Assembly (NCBI GenBank): GCA_947650365.1
Contig: OX393549.1
Coordinates: 87,255,703-87,319,702 of the forward strand
Length of the DNA: 64,000 nt
Direction of reading: 5' to 3'
From: Chamaelirium japonicum
Taxonomy: Eukaryota > Streptophyta > Magnoliopsida > Liliales > Melanthiaceae
The notes below the pieces were generated by a model, which worked only from the letters and a program-made list of their open reading frames with translations, was not told where the DNA came from and ran no database searches. This document shows, piece by piece, positions 29,201 to 37,965 of this stretch; positions within the stretch are counted from its first letter, which is position 1; every line of letters starts with the position of its first letter. The position numbers were made by a program, and so were the translations under genes.

Positions 29201-30335
29201 CATTATAACGCTTCAATGAAATCCTGTAGCGGCATTGTATAGGCACTATTACCGAAATCCTGTAGTAGGTAGTGTATAGGTACTATTTACAGTATTATTA
29301 GAGGAGTAAATGGACAATAAAAAAAAGGTACACATGGGCTTACGGCTAAATGATCTTAAGCCAAGGGTTTATCGTAATACAGGGGTAGTTAAACTGGTCT
29401 TATGCTAAAAACCCCAATTTTTAATCTAACTTACTGAATTGATACTAGAGCAAGGTTCTAAAAAGCGCTAGGCGTCTCCTAGCGCCTAGGCGTTTTGCCT
29501 TTTTTTAATTTTTTAATTATTATTTTGATATTATAATATATATATTTATATGTTTAAAAATTAATATAAGTTCAAAATTATCCCAAACCATTATTTTAAA
29601 GAACAAGTATATAACCATAATTCAAGATTGAGTGATTAACAAGAACAAAAGCAAACATGATCCGCCTGGCCAGCCTCAGCCCGCCTGACTCGCCTATCCT
29701 GCTTGGCCAACCACAGCCCGCCTGGTCCGCCTGGCCAGCCTGAGCCCGCCTAAGCGGCCACCTTGCCCCGCCTAGACCGCCTAGGCGACCGTCATGCCCC
29801 GCCTGGGAGCTTGGACGCTTTTCTGGAGCGCCTAAGGCCTAGGCGAGGCTGTGGAGGGCCGCCTAGCGCCTAGGTGGCCGGCCGCCTGAGCCGTTTTTTA
29901 GAACACTGTACTAGAGACGTAAAATGGGCATTTAAGGCTAAACGAACTTAAGCCATGGGTTTATCAGAAGGGCCTTAGGCTAAAAACGGCTTATTAAAAT
30001 ACACAATGTCCGACGCAAAAAAAAATAAACTCCACATGAAATTCCAACATTCAAGAAATCCAATAAAAACCAGGGCTTTGCAGCTAAGGCATAACTATCA
30101 GAAACAGAAAGGGGGGACAATGTGCAGGATCGAAAGTGGAAATCGTGGGACGGTAATTTTCTTGTGGAGGTCAACAAGAATCAACAGGACAAGAAAAGAA
30201 CAGATTGAAGTGGAATGCCAACGATCCCGTGCAAAGGGTTTTAGGAATCTAAAAAAAAAAAATTTCTAAATGCCAACAAAAGAAGAATCTAAACAGCAAT
30301 AAAATATTTAAAAAATGTACTGATCTACGGTCACG

Positions 30336-30372
<37 letters not shown>

Positions 30373-30577
30373 CTGACAAGGCATTGAGGCCATTGAAGCA
30401 GGTCCTCACAAAGGAAGCACCGGTGTCAGGGCGGCGCTGCGACTCCACCCCGTCCTCCGCGTCCCGGCCCTCATCCCCTCCGTGGAGGAGGGGGTCCCAC
30501 AGAGTGGGGTCACCGCCGTGCCGTCCGAGAACCAGGACGGGGTGGGGAGCTGCGGAGGTCTTGGTGGCGGTGGTCAT
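15123..30577 (-). CDS. AVT1-type amino acid transporter, three exons with a 13.9 kb first intron
   Basis: Members of the plant AVT1 branch of the amino acid/auxin permease superfamily are multi-pass transporters, several placed on the vacuolar membrane. Exon 1 (30373-30577), exon 2 (15852-16459) and exon 3 (15123-15635) join in frame into 441 codons. Gly69 is split G|GA at the first junction; the second junction is between codons. The junction restores the family signature: SFVRTCFNGLNALSG from exon 1 then VGVLSTPYALAEGGW from exon 2. Other hallmarks are YYTGLLLQRCMDADP, YPDIGEFAFG, LEGDNLDKLFPDMGF and, across exons 2-3, CGHAVFPTICTSMKDKNKF and LNYGSMAVFGYLMYGE. About ten or eleven hydrophobic segments follow a short acidic N-terminus. 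Length fits the shorter AVT1 paralogues. The ATG at 30575-30577 is the only good start in exon 1. No stop or frameshift is seen, so the gene may be functional. The subfamily letter cannot be assigned. Confidence 0.9.
15852..16459 (-). CDS. AVT1-like exon 2
   Basis: 608 nt encoding residues 69-271, from the GVGVLSTPYALAEGGW core helix to SMKDKNKFSK. The acceptor is TTTGCTAG; the donor is CTAAG|GTACCC. The following 216-nt intron is the only short one in the gene. Confidence 0.93.
16480..18760. other. Intronic stretch without a recognised element
   Basis: Contains a (GA)n run at about 17173-17210 and several open frames of 100-150 codons that match no family I recognise. Possible decayed retrotransposon sequence. 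Confidence 0.35.
17173..17210. repeat. (GA)n microsatellite
   Basis: A GA run interrupted once by GACAGA, inside AVT1-like intron 1. Confidence 0.85.
18768..19916 (+). mobile_element. Solo-LTR-like segment with palindromic promoter array
   Basis: Starts near TGTTTGGGATTAGTCGG and ends near ATTCAACCCCCTCTAGGTG plus TTCTATATACTTCCACA, text typical of plant Ty1-copia LTR 3' ends. Between about 18848 and 19082 five copies of CCGAACRATTGTTCRGAC-like palindromes precede a TATA box (CTATAAATACC at about 19109-19119). No internal polyprotein adjoins it, so it is called a solo or truncated LTR; exact ends are uncertain. Confidence 0.5.
18848..19082. promoter_or_regulatory. Array of GTTCGGAC-type palindromes upstream of a TATA box
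   Basis: Examples are CTGAACGATTGTTCGGAT, CCGAACAATGGTTCAGAC, CTGAACGATTGTTCGGAC and CCGAACGATTGTTCAAAC. The half-sites are conserved while the spacer varies. Related arrays lie before TATA boxes at 33.17-33.46 and 36.19-36.48 kb. The position suggests retrotransposon enhancer sites, by inference. Confidence 0.5.
19917..20329. other. Unassigned intronic stretch
   Basis: No gene or transposon end is recognised between the LTR-like segment and the next TIR element. Confidence 0.35.
20330..21763. mobile_element. hAT-like element, CAGGGTTTTGAATTTTGG ends
   Basis: Left end CAGGGTTTTGAATTTTGG and (reverse complement of right end) CAAGGTTTTCATGATCGG, each followed by AACCGATC-type motifs. Flanks TTTAATAT and GTTAAGAT agree at 6 of 8 positions, fitting an old 8-bp duplication. 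The interior is AT-rich and noncoding. The ends resemble those at 22359 and 42743. Confidence 0.5.
21772..22358. mobile_element. LTR-retrotransposon noncoding region, left part
   Basis: Moderately GC-rich sequence without open frames. It continues across the inserted 22359-23523 element into 23532-24076 and then an LTR, so the two parts look like one interrupted noncoding region. The other LTR is not seen. Confidence 0.4.
22359..23523. mobile_element. hAT-like element, GAAATATTTCG family
   Basis: Ends CAAGGTTCGAAATTTCC and (reverse complement) CAAGGTACAAAATCTCG are flanked by perfect 8-bp duplications CCTACAGG (22351-22358, 23524-23531). The ends are packed with AAATATTTCG, CGATATTTCG and CCCGAAATATC motifs, largely self-complementary. 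The centre is AT-rich. A 50-bp segment with TTACATATAATAA text faces its complement near 23110-23210. Confidence 0.82.
23532..24076. mobile_element. LTR-retrotransposon noncoding region, right part
   Basis: Continuation of the region at 21772-22358, leading into the LTR at 24077. No coding capacity is seen. Confidence 0.4.
24077..24924 (+). mobile_element. LTR of a retrotransposon
   Basis: Begins TGTTAAGAACC and ends TTTAATTCCAACA, giving the expected TG...CA with a TGTT/AACA terminal inverted repeat. A TATA box (CCTATAAAGG, 24361-24370) precedes a purine-rich leader-like zone rich in GAAGAA. At its right edge the sequence passes directly into the minus-strand copia remnant, so the element probably inserted there. 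No second copy of this LTR was found. Confidence 0.6.
24940..25700 (-). pseudogene. Ty1-copia reverse transcriptase remnant
   Basis: Minus-strand translation, read across stops and frameshifts, gives landmarks of a copia polyprotein in order. They are ELVAKRDFPK then VIDYNEIYVLIP (usual 'LVAKGF.Q..GIDY.ETF.PV'), LEEEVYI, HIVCRLRKSKFDF and ASYWWYLKL (usual 'V.KL.KSLYGLKQA.R.WY.KF'). Next come SKFIILVLCI and YILLVSNDL, which cover the YVDD catalytic site (the two Asp replaced or lost), then ASYIIG. Downstream AKKSNEEKEY and SSMAGS follow and are cut off by the LTR at 24924. The element is inactive. Confidence 0.75.
25701..26460. other. Intronic stretch, probably more of the decayed copia element
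   Basis: Lies on the 5' side of the minus-strand reverse transcriptase remnant. I could not read integrase or gag motifs with confidence. Confidence 0.3.
26461..27198. mobile_element. hAT-like element, CTATGAAGCACGGACAC family
   Basis: 738 bp with ends CTATGAAACACGGACAC and (reverse complement) CTATGAAGCACAGACACGGG, flanked by perfect 8-bp duplications GTTTATGC (26453-26460, 27199-27206). Subterminal GGACACGG and CGTGTCC motifs are dense at both ends; the centre is AT-rich. Relatives lie at 28482 and 48014. Confidence 0.85.
27207..27654. other. Unassigned intronic stretch
   Basis: Contains a moderately GC-rich patch (about 27440-27640) without a recognised end or protein. Confidence 0.35.
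27660..29290. repeat. Direct duplication of a ~600 bp unit, with CTACAGTGA palindromes
   Basis: About 27660-28255 and about 28260-29290 begin with the same GACTTAGTGAAAA...CCCCTTTTT, AAGCTCCAGTC and GACAATGTGTTTGTTTGAG-like text. Both then run into arrays of CTACAGTGA/TCACTGTAG palindromes joined by GAATTGATACTC. The second unit carries a later 431 bp hAT-like insertion (28482-28912). Copies are clearly diverged. Confidence 0.6.
28482..28912. mobile_element. hAT-like element, CTATGAAGCACG family, short copy
   Basis: 431 bp with ends TTGTGAAGCACGAATACTTC and (reverse complement) CTATGAACCACAAGTATG, flanked by perfect 8-bp duplications ACTATAGC (28474-28481, 28913-28920). Subterminal GGGTACGGGTACG and CGTACCCGTATCG motifs replace the GGACACGG motif of the 26461 copy. 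Confidence 0.78.
29451..29908. mobile_element. hAT-like MITE, CCTAGGCG family
   Basis: 458 bp with ends CAAGGTTCTAAAAAGCGC and (reverse complement) CAGTGTTCTAAAAAACGG, flanked by perfect 8-bp duplications TACTAGAG (29443-29450, 29909-29916). The ends hold many GCGCCTAGGCG and CCGCCTAGGC motifs. Relatives lie at 46820 and 51146. Confidence 0.85.
29917..30338. other. Intronic stretch near AVT1-like exon 1
   Basis: No element recognised. The repeated text TTAAGCCATGGGTTTATC near 29950 echoes 29355, suggesting remnants of the neighbouring repeat. Confidence 0.35.
30339..30370. repeat. (GA)n microsatellite abutting the AVT1-like 5' splice site
   Basis: On the gene (minus) strand this is a (CT)n run that starts within a few bases of the exon 1 donor GT (30371-30372). 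Confidence 0.85.
30373..30577 (-). CDS. AVT1-like exon 1
   Basis: 205 nt encoding residues 1-68 plus one base: MTTATKTSAAPHPVLVLGRH at the start, an acidic stretch, then SFVRTCFNGLNALS. This last block directly precedes GVG.LS.PYA in AVT1 proteins, which ties it to exon 2 at 16459. Confidence 0.88.
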
Positions 30578-30681
30578 CGCCCTCTCTCTTTCCCCCTCTT
30601 CCGCCACCGCAGCCGGAGGAAAAAGCCAAAAAACGGTGAGATCGGTTGCGCACACCGCCGCCCCACGTCACCCACCCTGGG

Positions 30682-30689
30682 TATAAATA
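30682..30689 (-). promoter_or_regulatory. Candidate TATA box of the AVT1-like gene
   Basis: Reads TATTTATA on the gene strand (TATAAATA on the plus strand), about 105 bp upstream of the ATG. CACGTCA motifs (ACGT core, bZIP-type) lie further upstream near 30664 and 30802. The assignment rests on position and motif only. Confidence 0.45.
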
Positions 30690-31223
30690 GGGGGACGGAG
30701 ATACATATAATTGGCATGCTGATCCTCCATGTCGAGTGGTGGCCGTTGATCCTCAGCGACATTTAAATCTCTTTTTTACGCCTCCACCAATCGTACGCTG
30801 CCACGTCAGTCGGGCTGAGCTCTGATCTGGTCCCTGTCGTATCGGATCTTTCGAACAGACTCCGACTAGATTCAGAAGATAGCGATGCATCATTGTAACT
30901 GTCACCGGGATGCTACAGTACAAACACGAGGCTGAGTCAATAAGGGTCATAGCCGGTTTCCATTGAACAAGGGAAATTTGCTACCCCCACACCTTCGCGG
31001 TATGTCCATGACTATGTTCCTTATTATTTTGACTTACCATCAAACATTTAGCTGTCGAGGGAAGTATCTTTCTCTGTCAGGGAAAAGCTTTCGAGCGGGT
31101 CGGTACGTGTTTCCAGAGGGATTAGTCTCAGTCCGAAGTTTGTCCATTTGCCTGAAAGGTTCTGGGACATCCATTGATGTCGAAAAATAAAAAATCTTCC
31201 AACATTTTTGTTGTTAGCTTCGC
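30690..31223. other. Upstream region of the AVT1-like gene
   Basis: Non-repetitive as far as I can see; probable proximal promoter. It ends where the 3 kb tandem duplication begins. Confidence 0.4.
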
Positions 31224-33168
31224 CCCTCTCAATCGGGGGTATTCAGTCAAAAAACCGTTGTTTACTGTCAGTCTGCATAGAGTATTCTTTTGCTGGATCA
31301 TTTTGTCCATCGCTGCTCCATTCTTAAGATCATATGGCAAGAAAACTCATTCGTGGAGATGAAGACCATTAAGCCTTTGTTGACTTGTTCAGCCCTAAGC
31401 AAATGTCTAAAATATACCCAAATCTATAATCCAATAGACCAAATTGAACTAAAAAATGGCTTAAGAAAATCAAGATAATGTTTTATGCTTGTCCAACAAC
31501 TTAAGATAAGGTTATAATGTAATCTAACAAACTCATCACAAGATAATTCTAGATAAATTAGGGGTAAATCGTAGTCTAAACTATTGATTGCACCTTCAAA
31601 TACAGGTTGTCCGCGTGTCCTATTGACTTATCTATAACTAAAAGTTATATATATGTCAATAGTTAGGTCTATAGTGTTTTGGGTTTACTATTGGGGATTT
31701 CACTGTACAACACATGTAAAAATAAAAACATATACATCGAGTTCTACAAGGATAGCTAGAGGGATAAAATTGATATTTTTTAAAAATTGAGTGGGAGAAA
31801 CTTAATACATTACGAAACAGTTAGAGGAGTTTATCAAACTACAAGGGTAGTTAGAGGGGCTTTAGACTAATAACCCCTCAAATTTTTCTATCCAACTGAA
31901 AATTGGCTTAAGAAAATCAAGATAATGTTTTATGCTTATCCAACAAACTAATATAATGTTACAATGTAATCTAACAAACTTATCACAAGGTAAATTCTAG
32001 TTAAATTAGGGATAAATCGTAGTCTAAATTATTGATTGTATCTTCAAATATATATTGTCCACGTGCCCTATTGACCTATCTATAGCTGAAAGTTATAAAT
32101 AGGTCAATAGTTAGGTCTATAGTGTTTTGGGTCTACTATTTGGGATTTCACTGTACAACACATGTAAAAAAAAACCCTATACATCGGGTTCTACAGGGGT
32201 AGTTAGAGGGGTAAAATGGCCAGTTTTAAAAAAATTAAGTGGGAGGAACTTAATACACTATGAAACAATTAGAGGAGTTTATCAAGATACATGGTTAGAT
32301 AGATAGGTTTTAGATTAATATCCCCTACAAAATTTCTATCAAACTGAAAATTGGCTTAAGAAATCAAGATAATGTTTTATACTTTTATACTTATCCAGCA
32401 AACTTAAGATAATGTAATCTAACAAACTCATCACAAGATAAATTTTAGTTAAATTATGGATAAATCGTAGTCTAAATTATTGATTGTACCTTAAAATATA
32501 GGTTGTCCACGTGTCCTATTGACCTATCTATAATTGAAAGTTATAAATAAGTCAATAGTTAGGTCTATAGTATTTTAGGTTTACTATTGGGGATTTTATT
32601 TCACATGTAAAAAAACTTATATATCAGGTTCTACAAGAGTAGTTAGAGGAGTAAAATGACCATGTTTAAAAAAAAAAAAAAGCGGGAGGAGCTTTATGGT
32701 ATCGTTTGCGAGGTCTTATCCTTGTTTGTCTTAATTTGAGTCATAAATTAATCTGTGAGAAACTACATGTAAGCATTTTTATTGTTGAGTTATGGTAGTA
32801 CTTGCGCTCCTGAAGATCAGTCAAATACGTCACAGTGATTCGATTATCTGAAGACTTAGCAGTTTATCGTAAATTTTTATGTGCATTTTTATCGTTTATC
32901 AATTGCATGCTTTTCGAGGATTTGATGCGTTCTTAGTTGCATTTCATGTTAGGGCTAGCCAAGTCGAATTGTGTACTCTGGATCGAATCATCATGCGCTA
33001 TGCATAGGACTAAAACATAATTTGGATTTTACTCTTGTATAATTTTACTGATTTCGTTTGCATCGATTTTATCAAGGTTTGCATATATCAAATTTTGGCT
33101 TCGTCGAGTCTTGGTCATGAGGATCCAACATTTAGAACCTTTATAACTGTTGGAAGTCCATACTAGGC

Positions 33169-33458
33169 ATCTGAACAACTATTTGGACCTTAGTGTTCTT
33201 GGTTCAGACAACTGTTTTCGGACCCCTTGTGTTACAGGTCTGAACAGCTATTCAGACTCCTAGATATACGATCGAACGAGTCTTAGTGGTTTGGACCGTT
33301 AGGGATATTTTTAACACTGGCCATCCGAACAATTGTTCAGACTGCCTTCAGTGTGTTCTAAGGTGTTTGCTCAACCGTCCGAACAACTATTCAAACTGGA
33401 TTGCTTAGCCGTCCAAGCAGCTATTCGGACCGCAAGCACCAAATTGGTTTGTATAAAT
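33169..33458. promoter_or_regulatory. Palindrome array and TATA box in copy 1
   Basis: Six degenerate CCGAACAATTGTTCAGAC-type sites (near 33169, 33201, 33239, 33325, 33380, 33413) precede GTATAAATACC. The layout is the same as in the LTR-like segment at 18.8-19.1 kb, so this is probably LTR promoter sequence. Confidence 0.5.
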
Positions 33459-33657
33459 ACCATATTCCTCGAATGAGTTTGTATAAAAAATAGATAAGAA
33501 AAGTGGTTCTATTAGAGAACTTTTTGAAAATTATTTTCTCTTTTGTCCTCCCTGCAAGTCCTACTACCAAGGTAAGATCTTTTAGACTTGTAGGTCATTT
33601 TTCATCATGTATGCTTTAGTTTGATGTAAATTAAAGATTTATTTTTTATTTTATCAG

Positions 33658-33659
<2 letters not shown>

Positions 33660-33709
<50 letters not shown>
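33660..33709. repeat. (TA)n microsatellite, long allele
   Basis: About 50 bp of TA in copy 1. The equivalent tract in copy 2 near 36678 is only about 12 bp. Confidence 0.92.
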
Positions 33710-33711
<2 letters not shown>

Positions 33712-34242
33712 CATTTACTTAGGTTAAGTGGTTTATTATTGTTACTCTCCATCCTATTCTTGCAAATCCTATGTGTTGGGTATTTTCATGCGAAATAGAA
33801 GATGGTCAAGGTCTTGCATGTATGAAATGGCAAGAAGAACCCTAATTCCTCTTAGTAGGAAGTCGGGGTGTACCGACGTAATTCCTTTGAGGTTCGTCTA
33901 AGGGGTTACTCCGACGAAATAGTCCCTTAAAGGGTGCTACCACCCACAACGGGTGCGATTCACCTTTGGCCACATTTTGGTCCTGCAAGGATGAGTGCTA
34001 GTGTCTTCGCGTGTGTCAAGCACGAATGTCCGAGTGGCGACTCGGGTGAGCACTAGGGCCATGGCGTCGGAGCATCGTGTAGGTAGCCGAATAAGGAGCT
34101 TGCAAAAAAAAAAGGAATAAGACAGAAGACAGTATCAAGAGGAGGGGTTTATTGATGTAGTTTCCGAACATGTTCCATGCAATCTTGGTTTCAAGTCTGC
34201 AAGCGGACCTTTAAAGCTTATTGGATTGCTCTCACCATTCGG

Positions 34243-37223
34243 CCCTCTCAATCGGGGGTATTCCGTCAAAAAACCGGTGTTTACTGTCAGTCTGCATAGA
34301 GTATTCTTTTGCTGGATCATTTTGTCCATCGCTGCTCCATTCTTAAGATCATATGGCAAGAAAACTCATTCGTGGAGATGAAGACCATTAAGCCTTTGTT
34401 GACTTGTTCAGCCCTAAGCAAATGTCTAAAATATACCCAAATCTATAATCCAATAGACCAAATTGAACTAAAAAATGGCTTAAGAAAATCAAGATAATGT
34501 TTTATGCTTGTCCAACAACTTAAGATAAGGTTATAATGTAATCTAACAAACTCATCACAAGATAATTCTAGGTAAATTAGGGGTAAATCGTAGTCTAAAT
34601 TATTGATTGCACCTTCAAATACAGGTTGTCCGCGTGTCCTATTGACTTATCTATAACTAAAAGTTATATATATGTCAATAGTTAGGTCTATAGTGTTTTG
34701 GGTTTACTATTGGGGATTTCACTGTACAACACATGTAAAAATAAAAACATATACATCGAGTTCTACAAGGATAGCTAGAGGGGTAAAATTGATATTTTTT
34801 AAAAATTGAGTGGGAGGAACTTAATACATTACGAAACAGTTAGAGGAGTTTATCAAACTACAAGGGTAGTTAGAGGGGCTTTAGACTAATAACCCCTCAA
34901 ATTTTTCTATCCAACTGAAAATTGGCTTAAGAAAATCAAGATAATGTTTTATGCTTATCCAACAAACTAATATAATGTTACAATGTAATCTAACAAACTT
35001 ATCACAAGGTAAATTCTAGTTAAATTAGGGATAAATCGTAGTCTAAATTATTGATTGTATCTTCAAATATATATTGTCCACGTGCCCTATTGACCTATCT
35101 ATAGCTGAAAGTTATAAATAGGTCAATAGTTAGGTCTATAGTGTTTTGGGTCTACTATTTGGGATTTCACTGTACAACACATGTAAAAAAAAACCCTATA
35201 CATCGGGTTCTACAGGGGTAGTTAGAGGGGTAAAATGGCCAGTTTTAAAAAAATTGAGTGGGAGGAACTTAATACACTATGAAACAATTAGAGGAGTTTA
35301 TCAAGATACATGGTTAGATAGATAGGTTTTAGATTAATATCCCCTACAAAATTTCTATCAAACTGAAAATTGGCTTAAGAAATCAAGATAATGTTTTATA
35401 CTTTTATACTTATCCAGCAAACTTAAGATAATGTAATCTAACAAACTCATCACAAGATAAATTTTAGTTAAATTATGGATAAATCGTAGTCTAAATTATT
35501 GATTGTACCTTAAAATATAGGTTGTCCACGTGTCCTATTGACCTATCTATAATTGAAAGTTATTAATAAGTCAATAGTTAGGTCTATAGTATTTTAGGTT
35601 TACTATTGGGGATTTTATTTCACATGTAAAAAAACTTATATATCAGGTTCTACAAGAGTAGTTAGAGGAGTAAAATGACCATGTTTAAAAAAAAAAAAAA
35701 GCGGGAGGAGCTTTATGGTATCGTTTGCGAGGTCTTATCCTTGTTTGTCTTAATTTGAGTCATAAATTAATCTGTGAGAAACTACATGTAAGCATTTTTA
35801 TTGTTGAGTTATGGTAGTACTTGCGCTCCTGAAGATCAGTCAAATACGTCACAGTGATTCGATTATCTGAAGACTTAGCAGTTTATCGTAAATTTTTGTG
35901 TGCATTTTTATCGTTTATCAATTGCATGCTTTTCGAGGATTTGATGCGTTCTTAGTTGCATTTCATGTTAGGGCTAGCCAAGTCGAATTGTGTACTCTGG
36001 ATCGAATCATCATGCGCTATGCACAGGACTAAAACATAATTTGGATTTTACTCTTGTATAATTTTACTGATTTCGTTTGCATCGATTTTATCAAGGTTTG
36101 CATATATCAAATTTTGGCTTCGTCGAGTCTTGGTCGTGAGGATCCAACATTTAGAACCTTTATAACTGTTGGAAGTCCATACTAGGCATCTGAACAACTA
36201 TTTGGACCTTAGTGTTCTTGGTTCAGACAACTGTTTTCGGACCCCTTGTGTTATAGGTCCGAACAGCTATTCAGACTCCTAGATATACGATCGAACGAGT
36301 CTTAGTGGTTTGGACCGTTAGGGATATTTTTAACACTGGCCATCCGAACAATTGTTCAGACTGCCTTCAGTGTGTTCTAAGGTGTTTGCTCAACCGTCCG
36401 AACAACTATTCAAACTGGATTGCTTAGCCGTCCAAGCAGCTATTCGGACCGCAAGCACCAAATTGGTTTGTATAAATACCATATTCCTCGAATGAGTTTG
36501 TATAAAAAATAGATAAGAAAAGTGGTTCTATTAGAGAACTTTTTAAAAATTATTTTCTCTTTTATCCTCCCTGCAAGTCCTACTACCAAGGTAAGATCTT
36601 TTAGACTTGTAGGTCATTTTTCATCATGTATGCTTTAGTTTGATGTAAATTAAAGATTTATTTTTTATTTTATCAGATTATATATATATAATCATTTACT
36701 TAGGTTAAGTGGTTTATTATTGTTACTCTCCATCCTATTCTGGCAAATCCTATGTGTTGGGTATTTTCATGCGAAATAGAAGATGGTCAAGGTCTTGCAT
36801 GTATGAAATGGCAAGAAGAACCCTAATTCCTCTTAGTAGGAAGTCGGGGTGTACCGACGTAATTCCTTTGAGGTTCGTCTAAGGGGTTACTCCGACGAAA
36901 TAGTCCCTTAAAGGGTGCTACCACCCACAACGGGTGCGATTCACCTTTGGCCACATTTTGGTCCTGCAAGGATGAGTGCTAGTGTCTTCGCGTGTGTCAA
37001 GCACGAATGTCCGAGTGGCGACTCGGGTGAGCACTAGGGCCATGGCGTCGGAGCATCGTGTAGGTAGCCGAATAAGGAGCTTGCAAAAAAAAAAGGAATA
37101 AGACAGAAGACAGTATCAAGAGGAGGGGTTTATTGATGTAGTTTCCGAACATGTTCCATGCAATCTTGGTTTCAAGTCTGCAAGCGGACCTTTAAAGCTT
37201 ATTGGATTGCTCTCACCATTCGG
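34243..37223. repeat. 3.0 kb tandem duplication, copy 2
   Basis: Head-to-tail copy of 31224-34242; the ~447 bp repeats recur at 34477, 34924 and 35372. The unit is 38 bp shorter, accounted for by the shorter TA tract. Confidence 0.93.
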
Positions 37224-37603
37224 CGCAAAGTTAACAAGGGATTTTGTTATTATTTTTTTTCGTGAAGGGTTTCCTTGTAAAAACATATATTGTTATAGTT
37301 TAATATTATGAATCCAAACCTTGTATGCTTATGCCCAACACTCAACATAAACCCCTAAACTGATAATACCTTGCAAGAGAGGGAGAGAGAGAACCACCCG
37401 ACATCTAATCATCATTGCATGCAAATTATAATATTCGCGGTGGGTTGAGAACTTAGCATAATTTTACTTTTAATCTACCATAGTATAGCATAGTGCCTAT
37501 TGATGAGGACGATTGCAGGAGGTATAATTTTGAAGAGACCGTCGCGCTCTAGTCGTACCTCCTACTGGTCCCTCCACGAAGGACCCACCAGTGGTTAGGA
37601 TAA
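37224..37603. other. Intergenic stretch
   Basis: No element recognised. Short GAGAGGGAGAGAGAGA run near 37377. Confidence 0.35.
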
Positions 37604-37860
37604 TGTCACTTAATACAGTACGAAAACAATTATATGAGTTTATCAAACTATAGGGTTAGTTAGAGGGGTTTTAGACTAATAACCCCTAAAATTTTTCTAT
37701 CCAATTAAAAATTAGCTTAAGAAAATCAAGATAATGTTTTATGCTTATCCAACAAAATTAAGATACAGTTATAATGTAATCTAACAAGCTCGTCACAAGA
37801 TAAATTCTAATTAAATTAGTGATAAATTATAGTTTAAATTGTTGATCGCACCTTCACATA
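37604..37860. repeat. Degenerate extra copy of the ~447 bp repeat
   Basis: TTAGACTAATAACCCCT, AGCTTAAGAAAATCAAGATA and the following TAATCTAACAAGCTC text match the repeats in the 3 kb units with more changes. The array therefore reaches the upstream region of the apyrase gene. Confidence 0.65.
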
Positions 37861-37948
37861 AAGATTCTGTTAACCTATCAATAAATGAAAGTGGGTCCTA
37901 CAACTTATCCATAGAAGATAAAGCTATTTTATCCCAGGGAGTGATATG

Positions 37949-37965
37949 CCCACACGCCGTGTGGG
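37949..37965. promoter_or_regulatory. CCCACAC-GCC-GTGTGGG inverted repeat upstream of the apyrase gene
   Basis: A perfect 7-bp inverted repeat with a 3-bp spacer, about 250 bp upstream of the apyrase start codon. It could bind a dimeric factor, or be part of a small insertion; function is unproven. Confidence 0.4.

Larger units (their letters stand above)
16460..30372 (-). other. AVT1-like intron 1 (13.9 kb)
   Basis: Bounded by minus-strand CAG|GTTCTCTCTC at exon 1 and TTTTGCTAG at exon 2. It is filled by LTR pieces, a Ty1-copia remnant, TIR elements at 20330, 22359, 26461, 28482 and 29451, and a tandem duplication at 27.66-29.29 kb. The phase-1 codon split matches on both sides, which supports one intron rather than two separate genes. 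Confidence 0.85.
31224..34242. repeat. 3.0 kb tandem duplication, copy 1
   Basis: Begins CCCTCTCAATCGGGGG and ends CTCTCACCATTCGG. It is repeated immediately at 34243-37223 with a constant offset of 3019 bp up to a microsatellite. Only scattered substitutions are visible by eye. It contains three ~447 bp tandem repeats (GGCTTAAGAAA at 31458, 31905, 32353). These are followed by a palindrome array, a TATA box (33452-33458) and a long (TA)n tract (33660-33709). No open frame of note. Confidence 0.93.
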
